Positions 39,996 through 48,900 of a stretch of DNA of 64,000 nucleotides are shown one piece after another. Position numbers and translations under genes: made by a program. Position 1 is the first letter of the stretch. Every line of letters begins with the position of its first letter. The stretch covers positions 6,262,001-6,326,000 of the forward strand of contig NZ_WNWM01000002.1 of NCBI RefSeq assembly GCF_009727155.1. The letters are read 5' to 3'. The DNA comes from Pseudoduganella dura. Its GTDB lineage: Bacteria; Pseudomonadota; Gammaproteobacteria; Burkholderiales; Burkholderiaceae_D. Below the pieces are notes generated by a model. The model was not told the DNA's origin. It searched no databases and saw nothing but the letters and a program-made list of their open reading frames with translations.

Positions 39996-41393
39996 TCAAT
40001 GGCCCTGGTTCAGCAGCGAACGCTGGCGCGCATAGCCGAAGTAGATGACCAGGCCGATCAGCAGCCAGATGCCGAACGCCAGCCAGGTGTGCCACGACAG
40101 GTAAGCCATCAGCGTGAGGCAGAACGCCACGGCCAGCAGAGGCACGACCGGCACGCCGGGGCAGCGGAAGGCGCGGTGGAGATCGGGGCGCTTCTTGCGC
40201 AGCACGATGACGGCGATCGATACCAGCGAGAACGCGGCCAGCGTGCCGATGTTGATCAGTTCGGCCAGTACGTTCAGCGGCACCAGCGCCGCCAGCAGGC
40301 CGAACACGATGCCGACCATCCACGTGGCGAAATACGGCGTGCCGTGTTGCGGGTGCAGCGACGACAGGCGCTTCGGCAGCAGGCCGTCGCGCGACATGGC
40401 AAAGATGATGCGCGTCTGACCATAGGACATCACCAGGATCACGGTGGTCATGCCCAGGATCGCACCCAGGTCGACAAAGCCGGCAACCCAGTTCTCGCCC
40501 GCGTATTTCAGCGCCAGCGAGACCGGATGGTCGACGCCTTCGAAGTTCTTGAACGGCACGATGCCGGTCATGATGCCCGAGACGATCACGTACAGGATCG
40601 TGCAGACGGCCAGCGAGCCGATAATGCCGATCGGCAGGTCGCGTTCGGGCCGCTTGACTTCCTCGGCGGCCGACGTCACGGCATCGAAGCCGATGAAGGC
40701 AAAGAACACCAGGGCAGCGGCGGACAGCACGCCGGTATGCCCGAACGGCATGAATGGTTGCCAGTTGGCCGGCTTCACGTGCCCCGCGCCGACCACGATG
40801 AACAGCAGCACGACGGCGACCTTGATGGCGACCATGATGTTGTTCATCCGCGCCGATTCGCGGATGCCCCACGACAGCATGACGGTCAGCACCATCATGA
40901 TGGCAAACGCCGGCAGGTTGAACCACGTGGCCACGCCCGGGACCGCACCGGGCGCGCCCGTCAGCGCGGTGGGCAGGTGCAGGCCGAAGCCGGCCAGCAG
41001 CGACTGGAAATAGCCGGACCAGCCGACCGCCACGGCGGATGCGGCCAGGCCGTATTCCAGCATCAGGTCCCAGCCGATCATCCAGGCAACCAGTTCGCCC
41101 AGCGTGGCATAGCTGTAGGTATAGATCGAGCCGGCAACCGGTACGGTGGAGGCGAATTCGGCATAGCACAGCGCGGCAAAGCCGCAGGCCATCGCCGCGA
41201 TAATGAAGGAAAGGGTGAGCGCGGGGCCGGCGGTCAGCGCACCGGTGCCGGTGAGGACGAAGATGCCGGTGCCGACGATGGCGCCGATACCCATCAGGAC
41301 GAGGTCGAAGGGGCCCAGTACTTTCTTCAGGCCGCCGGGTTTCCGGCTGGCCGCAACCATGTCGTCAAGGTTTTTGGTTCTGAAAATGCTCAC
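39996..41393 (-). CDS. APC-family amino-acid permease (YfnA/cationic amino-acid transporter type)
   Basis: A 465-residue inner-membrane transporter with about 12 helices. The N-terminus SIFRTKNLDDMVAASRKPGG is followed by LVLMGIGAIVGTGIFVLTGT (TM1 with the substrate-binding GIG), AGPALTLSFIIAAMACGFAA and the conserved IGFDAVTSAAEEVKRPERDL. This is the CAT/YfnA subgroup, which takes up amino acids by cation exchange or symport. I chose the GTG at 41393 because GGAG lies 5 bp upstream and the next residues match the usual start of the family. It is a single gene. Confidence 0.9.
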   Translation of the reverse strand: MSIFRTKNLDDMVAASRKPGGLKKVLGPFDLVLMGIGAIVGTGIFVLTGTGALTAGPALTLSFIIAAMACGFAALCYAEFASTVPVAGSIYTYSYATLGELVAWMIGWDLMLEYGLAASAVAVGWSGYFQSLLAGFGLHLPTALTGAPGAVPGVATWFNLPAFAIMMVLTVMLSWGIRESARMNNIMVAIKVAVVLLFIVVGAGHVKPANWQPFMPFGHTGVLSAAALVFFAFIGFDAVTSAAEEVKRPERDLPIGIIGSLAVCTILYVIVSGIMTGIVPFKNFEGVDHPVSLALKYAGENWVAGFVDLGAILGMTTVILVMSYGQTRIIFAMSRDGLLPKRLSSLHPQHGTPYFATWMVGIVFGLLAALVPLNVLAELINIGTLAAFSLVSIAVIVLRKKRPDLHRAFRCPGVPVVPLLAVAFCLTLMAYLSWHTWLAFGIWLLIGLVIYFGYARQRSLLNQGH

Positions 41394-41557
41394 TGCTTCT
41401 CCAAGGTGTGTTGGGATTGTCTCCGGCGCCGCGCGTTGCCGGGTAGGCCCGCAGCGGTCTGTGCTTTGTATACAAGCAAGCCCATACGGACTCGCCGCCG
41501 CATACTAGCACAGCAGAAGAAGCGTGAAAATGTGTTAACTGACTGCCAGCCAGGTTG

Positions 41558-41581
41558 TCACCGGGGCTGGTGCCCCGGTGA
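41558..41581 (-). terminator. Hairpin after the small protein at 41631
   Basis: TCACCGGGGC, loop TGGT, GCCCCGGTGA is a perfect 10-bp stem, 50 bp past the stop of the small minus-strand gene and in the gap before the permease start. There is no T-run. Confidence 0.45.
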
Positions 41582-41630
41582 TGAAGGAAGGGGGATAGCG
41601 GAGGAAATCGGGGGAGGGGGCGGCGACGGA

Positions 41631-41843
41631 TCAGTGCAGCAGGCGGCCGCGGCTGTCAACATAGCGGCTGGTTTCCGCCATCTTGTCCAGCCGCGCCTGC
41701 ACCAGGCGGTGCCAGGCGTCGACCCACTTCGAAGCCAGCATGCTTTCCTCGGCCGAGCGCGCATAGAGCGTGCGTTCGACCGCGCGTTGCTGGCGTTGCA
41801 GGGCGTAGGAAACTTTGAAGATGCTGTTCATGGGTACTTTCAT
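41631..41843 (-). CDS. Small protein of unknown function, divergent from a Crp-like gene
   Basis: A 70-residue protein (66 if the second ATG at 41831 is used). It is helical and charged (VSYALQRQQRAVERTLYARS, KWVDAWHRLVQARLDKMAET), with no membrane segment and no known motif. Neither ATG has a strong ribosome site. The residue pattern is typical of a real soluble helical protein rather than a chance reading frame. It is divergent from the Crp-like regulator, and the 219-bp gap holds GTAGGAC/GTCCTAC inverted elements that could serve both genes. Confidence 0.5.
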   Translation of the reverse strand: MKVPMNSIFKVSYALQRQQRAVERTLYARSAEESMLASKWVDAWHRLVQARLDKMAETSRYVDSRGRLLH

Positions 41844-41929
41844 CGTCGTTGATTGGCACAGACATTGGCGCGATTGCCTTGAGACGTATTTTCGGGCATC
41901 CGGTCCCGCTTGAATGTGCGCCACTTCAC

Positions 41930-41980
41930 GTAGGACAGAGATTACAGAGGCTACTGTCCCAGTACTACATTGCGTCCTAC
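41930..41980. promoter_or_regulatory. Inverted GTAGGAC...GTCCTAC pair in a divergent promoter region
   Basis: GTAGGAC at 41930-41936 and GTCCTAC at 41974-41980 face each other 37 bp apart, between the small minus-strand gene and the Crp-like gene. Inside them CTACTGT (41951-41957) mirrors ACAGTAG (41979-41985). Another GTCCTAC lies just past the end of the Crp-like gene, near 42875. Candidate sites for auto-control by the Crp-like protein. Confidence 0.4.
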
Positions 41981-42062
41981 AGTAGTCCGACTCTCAAAAC
42001 CTTGGCTCAACCATAAAGTGGAGGAAATGACAACGACACAGAACAACGCCGAGGACACGACA

Positions 42063-42863
42063 ATGTTTAAGACTACCGCTACCGACACCACCTCCCTGCC
42101 AGTCTCGATGATGACGCTCCCGAAGGCGCCGCGCGGCAAGCTCGCGCCGCAGGGCATCAGCGTGACGGGCCTGCAGCAGAACGAGCTGCTGCGTGCGCTG
42201 CCCTTGCACGAACTGGAGCGCCTGATCCCCGACCTGGAGCTGGTGGCGATGCCTGTCAACAAACACCTGTATGACTTCGGCGAAAAGATCGATTACACCT
42301 ATTTCCCCACCACGGCGATCGTTTCGCTGCAATATGTGAACGAAGATGGCGTGACCACCGAAATTGCCGTCGTCGGCCGCGAAGGCGTGGCCGGCATCAC
42401 GATGTACAAGGGCGAGCGCGCCAGCAACACGGCGGTGGTGCAGGGCGCCGGCTACGGCTACCGCATGCGCACCGACGCGCTGCGCGCACTGTTCGCCGAA
42501 GGCGGCATGCTGGCCCAGCAACTGATGCGCTACACGAGCTGCCTGTTCGCCCAGCTGGCCCAGAACGTGGTCAGCAGCCGTCACAGCAGCATCGAGCAGA
42601 AGTTGTGCCGCTGGCTGCTCGAGCGCCTCGACCGCTCGCCATCGAACGAACTGAAGGTCACCCAGGAACTGATCGCCAACCTGTTGGGCGTGCGCCGCGA
42701 AAGCATCACGGCCGCCGCCGGCAAGCTGGCCGCCGAAGGCATGATCCAGTGCCGCCGCGGCATGGTGGTGGTCCTGGACCGCGAAATGCTGGAACGCTGC
42801 GCCGGGGCCTGCTATTTCGCCGCCCGCATGACCGCGAACGGGGCGATGCAGGCGAGCCACTGA
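42063..42863 (+). CDS. Crp/Fnr-family transcriptional regulator
   Basis: A 266-residue regulator. An unusual N-terminal extension (about 1-35, Thr/Pro-rich) precedes a cyclic-nucleotide-binding-type beta-roll (about 50-165; LPLHELERLIPDLELVAMPV, YTYFPTTAIVSLQYVNEDGV, AVVGREGVAG). A long dimer helix follows, then a C-terminal Crp winged helix (about 205-250; LKVTQELIANLLGVRRESIT). The roll lacks the RxS phosphate-binding motif of cAMP receptors and the Cys cluster of Fnr, so the ligand is unknown. I chose the ATG at 42063 (GAGG 8 bp upstream); one at 42027 has GGAGG only 2 bp away, too close. Confidence 0.85.
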   Translation: MFKTTATDTTSLPVSMMTLPKAPRGKLAPQGISVTGLQQNELLRALPLHELERLIPDLELVAMPVNKHLYDFGEKIDYTYFPTTAIVSLQYVNEDGVTTEIAVVGREGVAGITMYKGERASNTAVVQGAGYGYRMRTDALRALFAEGGMLAQQLMRYTSCLFAQLAQNVVSSRHSSIEQKLCRWLLERLDRSPSNELKVTQELIANLLGVRRESITAAAGKLAAEGMIQCRRGMVVVLDREMLERCAGACYFAARMTANGAMQASH

Positions 42864-42933
42864 TTTGCTGGCTGTCCTACTGATTGATTGACTTACTTAT
42901 TTACCTGATTGCTCGTTCAGTGCACGCGAAAAC

Positions 42934-42985
42934 CGGTGCCTGACACTGTTTTCCGGAAAAATCGCCAGGAAAACAGTGTCGCACA
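42934..42985. repeat. Interspersed palindromic repeat (long hairpin)
   Basis: GACACTGTTTTCC (42942-42954) and GGAAAACAGTGTC (42968-42980) form a perfect 13-bp stem around a 13-base loop. Flanking CCGGTGCCT and GCACACC extend it imperfectly. It lies between the convergent Crp-like and GGDEF genes. A shorter relative (AAAACCGGTGTCCGACACC) is at 4849-4884. It may act as a two-way terminator, but the recurrence suggests a dispersed REP-like element. Confidence 0.6.
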
Positions 42986-43058
42986 CCAGGCCGCGGTAGC
43001 AGACCGAGGTATCAGACGAACGGGGCGGACTTCGCTGCACTCCTGAAAGCAGGTGCGC

Positions 43059-44525
43059 TCAGTCTTCGGTCGTCGGTCGGATACTTCCCCGGCCGGCTCC
43101 CTTGGCGAGGTACATCTGGCGATCGGCCTCGCGCAGCAGGTCGGCCGGCGCCGTCAATTCCCCCGCGCCATGCAGCGCGATGCCGATGCTGGCGCCGACC
43201 TGCACCGCCTGCCGGGCCGTTGCCACGGGCTGCGACACCGCGGCGATCAGCTTGGCGGCCACGGTGCGCGCCTTTGCCGTCGTGTAAGGCTGGCCCTCCA
43301 GCACGACAATGAATTCGTCGCCGGCCAGCCGGATCACGCTGTCGTTCTGCCGCACCGCGTCGCGCAGGCGCCGCGCCACTTCCTGCAGCACCTCGTCGCC
43401 GGCATCGTGACCCAGCCGGTCGTTGATTGCCTTGAATCCATCCAGATCAATGAACAGCACGGCAAAGCCGATGCCGTGCCGCCGCGAGCGCGCCTGCGCC
43501 TGCGGCAGCAATTCTTCGAGCGCGCGGCGGTTCAGCAGTCCGGTCAGCGGATCGTGGCGAATATCGTGGTCGCGCCGGGCCTCGGCTTCCTTGCGCGCCG
43601 AAATGTCGTGCAGGAAGGCCGAGAAGGTCAGCTGGCCGTCGACCTCGTTGGCGTGGATGCGGATCTCGACCGTCAGCGTACTGCCATCCTTGCGCACGGC
43701 CGGCAGTTCCAGCCGCTTGCCTAGCACCTCGGCCTGGCGGGTGGCGCGGTAGCGCGCCAGGCCATGCTCGTGCCGGGTGTGCATGCCGGCGGGGATGATC
43801 AGGTCTTCCAGGATGCGGCCGGTCGCTTCGGCGGCGGTCCACTGGAATGTGCGTTCGGCCTGGCGGTTCCAGGCGGTGACGCGGCCGCCCTGGTCGATGC
43901 CGATGTAGGCATCGTTCGCATATTCGAGAATGCTCGACAGTTCAGCTTCGCGCGCCCGCAGCGCGGCTTCGGCCTGTTGCTGGCGGGCGATTGCGGCCGT
44001 CAGGTGCCGGTTGGTTTCGAGCTGCTCGCGCCGCTGCACCTCGTCGGCCACGATGGCGGCCAGGTCCTTCAGGGCCGACACGTCCTCGGGCGCCAGTTCG
44101 CGCGGTTGCGTGTCCATCGCGCATAGCGTGCCGATCGGGTGGCCGTCGCGCGTATGGATCGGCACCCCTGCATAGAAACGCAGTCCGAGCTCGCCCGCGA
44201 CGAGCGGACTGTCGGCGAAACGGGGGTCGCGCAGCGCATCGTGGACGACCAGCGGCTCGCGCCCCAGGATCGCATGGGTGCAGAACGAAATATTGCGCGG
44301 GGTTTCCTCGACCGCGGTACCCACCCGCGACTTGAACCACTGGCGGTCGCGGTCCACCAGTGAAAACAGCGTAACCGGCACCCCCAGCAACCGGCTCGCC
44401 AGCCGGGTTATCCGGTCGAATTCGGGCTCCGGCGCCGAATCGAGCAACCGCAGCGAGTGCAGCGCGGCAATGCGGCCAACCTCGTTGGCAGGCAGAGGGG
44501 GATCGGATGGAAACGGCGCGGACAT
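43059..44525 (-). CDS. GAF-PAS-GGDEF diguanylate cyclase
   Basis: A 488-residue cytoplasmic signalling enzyme. The GAF domain (about 20-170) has FDRITRLASRLLGVPVTLFS, DRQWFKSRVG and FYAGVPIHTRDGHPIGTLCA. A PAS domain follows (about 195-310; ILEYANDAYIGIDQGGRVTA, FSAFLHDISARKEAE), then a GGDEF domain (about 325-480; HDPLTGLLNRRALEELLPQA, FIDLDGFKAINDRLGHDAGD). The signature reads AGDEF rather than GGDEF; Ala at the first place is usually compatible with activity. It should make cyclic-di-GMP in response to a small cytoplasmic ligand. I chose the ATG at 44525, because residues of the longer frame do not fit the family. Confidence 0.9.
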   Translation of the reverse strand: MSAPFPSDPPLPANEVGRIAALHSLRLLDSAPEPEFDRITRLASRLLGVPVTLFSLVDRDRQWFKSRVGTAVEETPRNISFCTHAILGREPLVVHDALRDPRFADSPLVAGELGLRFYAGVPIHTRDGHPIGTLCAMDTQPRELAPEDVSALKDLAAIVADEVQRREQLETNRHLTAAIARQQQAEAALRAREAELSSILEYANDAYIGIDQGGRVTAWNRQAERTFQWTAAEATGRILEDLIIPAGMHTRHEHGLARYRATRQAEVLGKRLELPAVRKDGSTLTVEIRIHANEVDGQLTFSAFLHDISARKEAEARRDHDIRHDPLTGLLNRRALEELLPQAQARSRRHGIGFAVLFIDLDGFKAINDRLGHDAGDEVLQEVARRLRDAVRQNDSVIRLAGDEFIVVLEGQPYTTAKARTVAAKLIAAVSQPVATARQAVQVGASIGIALHGAGELTAPADLLREADRQMYLAKGAGRGSIRPTTED

Positions 44526-44594
44526 ACCGCATTGTAGCGGCTGCGCAGTGAATGCTGCGCGCGCCGGCGCGCGGCGAGGCGCCCGCAATCGGCT

Positions 44595-44885
44595 TCAGCG
44601 ACGGAACGCGGCGCCTTCCGCCCCAGCGCGCGGCGCGCGGCGCGGCACCTGGCCGGCGGCGGGGGCCGCCAGCACGCGCAGGATCGTTTCCGGCGGCACG
44701 CCATGCCGGGCGAGATATGCCCATGCCAGCGCCGCGCCGCGTTCGGCGTCGAAACGGATGGCCTCGTCGACCACGGCTGCCAGGGCAGGGTCGCTGCGCC
44801 GGTCGTCGCTGCCGCCGGTGCGCCCGCCGCCGCGTGCGTCATCGAGTCTGTTGCCGGCCTTGTCGTCGAGTCTGTCGGATGTCAT
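44595..44885 (-). CDS. Small unknown protein of the GVPxExxLRVL family (paralogue B)
   Basis: A 96-residue protein. A polar Asp/Arg/Gly-rich first third precedes the shared region LAAVVDEAIRFDAERGAALA, AYLARHGVPPETILRVLAAP, then a basic tail. The middle aligns closely with the 68-residue protein at 12434 (GVPREIALRVLCAP). The ATG at 44885 has GGGAG about 8 bp upstream. It sits 69 bp before the start of the GGDEF gene on the same strand and is divergent from the XRE-like gene at 45376. No function is known. Confidence 0.6.
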   Translation of the reverse strand: MTSDRLDDKAGNRLDDARGGGRTGGSDDRRSDPALAAVVDEAIRFDAERGAALAWAYLARHGVPPETILRVLAAPAAGQVPRRAPRAGAEGAAFRR

Positions 44886-45375
44886 TCATGCTCCCAGTCG
44901 TCACTCGGACAGCATCCACCGTTGCTAACCGCAAGTCAAGCTGGCTCATGAATTAATCGTCACTGTCGGGGCCGCTTGGGTCCCCGAAATGCTCAGCCGT
45001 CCGGTAGCGCCGTTCGAATTCCTCTGGGCCCATCGGGACCTCCCGTCTTGTTCCTGTACCTGTCCTGCGTCCACCGTAACGCGCCGCCGGTGGCCGTGGC
45101 GCGGCGGAGGGAGGAGGGCACGCCGGATAACTATAGCGGAAAAACTACATACGGCTTGCCGATTGCATTTAAAGAATTTTTAGTGCAATATGGTAATCGT
45201 TCGCCGACCTCAAATTCCTGTCGCGCGGGCCGAGTTCCCTTCCGCACCTCCGCGGGGACGCCGCTCCTGGCGCATCTCACCACCACCGGTACCGAATCCG
45301 ACGCACCCGCCTTCGCATTCGTACCGGCCGACAGGCCCGATCCGGGCTGTGACCTGCAACCCTCTGGAGAACGTC
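44886..45375. other. 490-bp divergent intergenic region
   Basis: No convincing gene is seen. The centre (about 45125-45200) is AT-rich and includes TTGCATTTAAAGAATTTTTA, which with CAATAT 17 bp after TTGCAT may be the promoter of the XRE-like gene. TTGCA and TGCAA at its ends form an inverted repeat (45163-45188). TGCAATATGG resembles TGCACTATGG at the paralogous locus. The rest is GC-rich without clear motifs. Confidence 0.45.
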
Positions 45376-45717
45376 ATGACGACTTTTACCAACAATGCCG
45401 GCATCGGCGCGAACGCAACCGCCAATGACGATGCCCTGCTCGACTACGATCCGAACCGCCTGCTGGACCACCTGGTCGACCGGCTGCACCTGAAGAACGA
45501 TGCGGCGCTGGCCCGCATGCTGGACGTGGCGCCGCCCGTGATCAGCAAGATCCGCCACTTCCGCCTGGCGATCGGCGCCTCGCTGCTGATCCGCATGCAT
45601 GAAGTGTCCGACATCTCGATCGGCAACCTGCGCATCCTGATGGGCGACCGCCGCGGCAAGTTCCGCGTGGCGTTTTCGCAAAACGACGTGCCCGGCGCGA
45701 GCCTGCGCGCGGCCTGA
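45376..45717 (+). CDS. XRE-like helix-turn-helix protein (paralogue 2)
   Basis: A 113-residue protein. The core DPNRLLDHLVDRLHLKNDAA, LARMLDVAPPVISKIRHFRL, IGASLLIRMHEVSDISIGNL, LMGDRRGKF matches the protein at 35265 almost residue for residue, while the two ends differ. The helix-turn-helix is centred near residues 38-60. The ATG at 45376 has CTGGAG 6 bp upstream. Like its twin it has a small basic protein encoded divergently. Conservation of IRMHEVSxxSIxxLRxLMGDRR in both suggests a functional second half, perhaps for dimerisation. Confidence 0.7.
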   Translation: MTTFTNNAGIGANATANDDALLDYDPNRLLDHLVDRLHLKNDAALARMLDVAPPVISKIRHFRLAIGASLLIRMHEVSDISIGNLRILMGDRRGKFRVAFSQNDVPGASLRAA

Positions 45718-45966
45718 CCCGGCAAGCGTCCGGTCTGCCCGCACAGGCCATACTCGTCCAACTGATGCATCAAGGCAACATCCTGTGCATTATCCGCCGC
45801 TACCGATATCGGCTGCGGCCGGTCCTGCGGTACACTGGAGCGAGCCGCGAGCCCCCCATGGCCCGCCGTCCGTCTTCCGCGAACCCCCGCCCCCGGTTCC
45901 TGAGCCGGCGCCGAGCATCTCGATCGAGTCCTCTGCCCGGATCCACCACCCATTCAGGAAAATTCG

Positions 45967-48900
45967 ATGTCCGGTCTTCCCGGGAGCGTTTGCCCCTCCA
46001 TTCTCACGCGGCTCTTTCTGCGCCGCCGCCTGGGCAGCTGGCTGTCGCTGTGGCTGGCGCTGTCCGTGCTGCTGTCGACCGCCGTGCTGGTGGTGGTGCT
46101 CGGCCATCTCGCGGCCGTTGAACTGAAGGGCTCGGTCGGCGCCGGCCTGGCGGCCCGGGCAAGCTATGCCGCGCAGCAGCTCGACGGCACGATGTACGAA
46201 CGCTACCGCGAAGTGCAGTTGCTGGCCTCGCGCGGCGACTTTGCCGCGCCCGGCCTGCCGGCGGCCGCCCGGCGCGACATCGTCGAGCACCTGCAGGGGA
46301 GCTATCCACTGTACGCATGGATCGGCCTGGCCGACATGGACGGCAAGGTCGTGGCGGCCACCGGGGGCCTGCTGGAGGGCGCCGACGTGGCCGCCCGGCC
46401 GTGGTTCGGCGGCGCGCTGTCCGGCCGGCACGTGCACGATGTGCACGACGCGAAGCTGCTGGCCAGGTTGCTGCCGCGCGAGGAAGGCGCCGTGCCGCGC
46501 TTCGTCGACGTGGCGTTTCCCGTGCTCGGCGCGGACGGGCGCGCCCGGGGCGTGCTGGCGGCGCACCTGAACTGGCGCTGGGCCGAACAGATGCGGCTGC
46601 AACTCGATGCCGCCGGTGCCAGCGATGCGGAAACGCTGATCGTGGGCCGCGACGGCAAGGTGCTGGCCGGGCCCGCGGACCTGACCGGCAAGATGGTGCC
46701 GCCGGCGGTGCTGGCGATGGTGCGCAGTGTCAGGCACCGCTACGTGGAAGAGCGGTGGGCCGATGGCCGCGACTACCTGGTGGGCGGCGCCACCACGCAG
46801 GGCCATGGCGGCTATCCGGGGCTGGGCTGGATCGTGCTGACCCGGCAGGATACCCACACCGCCTACGCGCAAGTGCGCACGCTGCAGGTGCGGGCGTTGC
46901 TGCTGGGGCTGGCGGTGGCGCTGGCGTTCTCGCTGGTGGGCTGGCGCGTGTCGCGCCGCATCACGCGGCCGCTGCAGAAGGCCGCCGCGCTGGCCGCCGC
47001 GATCGAGGCCGGTGCCGGCCATTCGATCAGGGTGCCGCGCGGCAGTTTCGAGGAACTGGCGGCCCTGACGGGCGCCGTCAACAGCAGCCTGTCCCGCCTG
47101 AAGGACAAGGAACGCCAGCTGACCGAGGTGAACGCCGAGCTGGAAGAACGGGTGGCCCAGCGCACGCGCGACGTGGCGCAGTCGCTCGACACGGTGCGGC
47201 GCAACGAGGCGCGCATCCGGGCGATCCTGGAAACGGCGCACGACGCGTTCATCGGCATGTCCAGCGCCGGTTGCATCACGGACTGGAACCCGCGCGCCGA
47301 GCAGCTGTTCGGCTGGTCGCGCGACGAGGCCATGGGCCGCCTCCTGCACGACATGGTGGTGCCGGAGCGGCTGCGCGCCGCGCACCGGGCCGGCCTGGAG
47401 CGTTTCCTGGCGGGCGGCGAGGCGCGCGTGCTGGGACGCCGGATCGAGCTGATGGCGCTGCGCCGCGACGGCAGCGAGATCCCGGTGGAAATGACGATCG
47501 GGCTGATCGATGTCGACGGCACCCGCTCGTTCGGCGCCTTCCTCAACGACATCTCGGAACGGCGCCGCATCGAACGCGAGCTGGCCGACAGCGAAACCTT
47601 CCTGCGCGCCGTCACCGACAACAGCACGGCACTCATCGCCTACCTCGACCGCGACGAGGTGTACCGGTTCGCCAATCGCCGCTTCGAAACGCTGCTCGGC
47701 GCCGATCCGGCGCGCATCATCGGCAAGCGCCTGGGCGACGTGGTGACGCCGACCATGTACGACAGCTTCCGCGAGCACCTCGATGCCGTGCTGGCCGGCC
47801 AGACGGTGCATTTCGAGACCGAGTTCGACGTGCCGGGCTGGCCACGCTACTTCATGGCCGACTACATCCCGAGCTTCGGCGCGGATGGCGCGGTGCAGGG
47901 CTTCCACGTGCTGGCGATGGATATCACCGACCGCAAGATGGCCGAACTGGCCCAGGCGCGCAACGAACGGCTGGCCCAGGCCGCGAGCCGGGCCAAAAGC
48001 GAATTCGTGGCCAACGTGAGCCATGAGATCCGCACGCCGATGAACGCGGTGCTGGGGCTGACGCACCTGCTGGAAAATTCCGGCCTGGCGGCGCAGCAGC
48101 AGGAATACGTCGGCATGATCCGTTCCTGCGGCAAGACGCTGGTCGGCATCATCGACGACGTGCTGGACTTTTCCAAGATCGAGGCCGGCCGTGTCGATAT
48201 CGCCGCGCTGCCATTCGAACTGGGCGAGATCGTCGAGGCGGCGGCCACCGCGATGCGCGCCAGCGGCAAGCCGCTCGAACTGGTGGTGGACGTGGAGCCC
48301 GGCCTGCCGCGGGCCTTCATCGGCGATGTGACGCGGCTGCAGCAGGTGTTGCTCAACCTGATCGGCAACGCGCTGAAGTTCACGGCGTGCGGCCAGGTGG
48401 TGTTCGCCATCGCGCGGGTGGCCAAGCACGGCAATACCGTCACGTTGCGCTTTACCGTGCGCGATACCGGCATCGGCATCAATCCGGAACAGCAGGCGCG
48501 CCTGTTCACGCCGTTCGAACAGGCCGACGCGGGAATCTCGCGCCGCTTCGGCGGCACCGGGCTGGGCCTGACGATCGCCCGCCAGTTGACGGAGCTGATG
48601 GGCGGCAACATCGTGATGGCCAGCGTGCCGGGCGAAGGCAGCGAGTTTTCGGTGACGCTGCCGCTGACGTGCGCACCGCTTCCTGCGGCGGGCGCCGCCG
48701 TCGAGGCTGGGAATGGCTTCGCCGCGGCGCCGCTGCGCCTGCTGATCGTGGAGCCGCAGCGGGCCAGCCGCGCCAGCCTGGCGCACGCCGTGGAAACACT
48801 GGGCTGGACGGCCGGCTGGGCCGATTCCGCCGCGCAGGCGCTGGCGGCGGCCGATCAGCCGGTCGACGCCGTGCTGGTCGACGGCGATGCGGCCGCCGTG

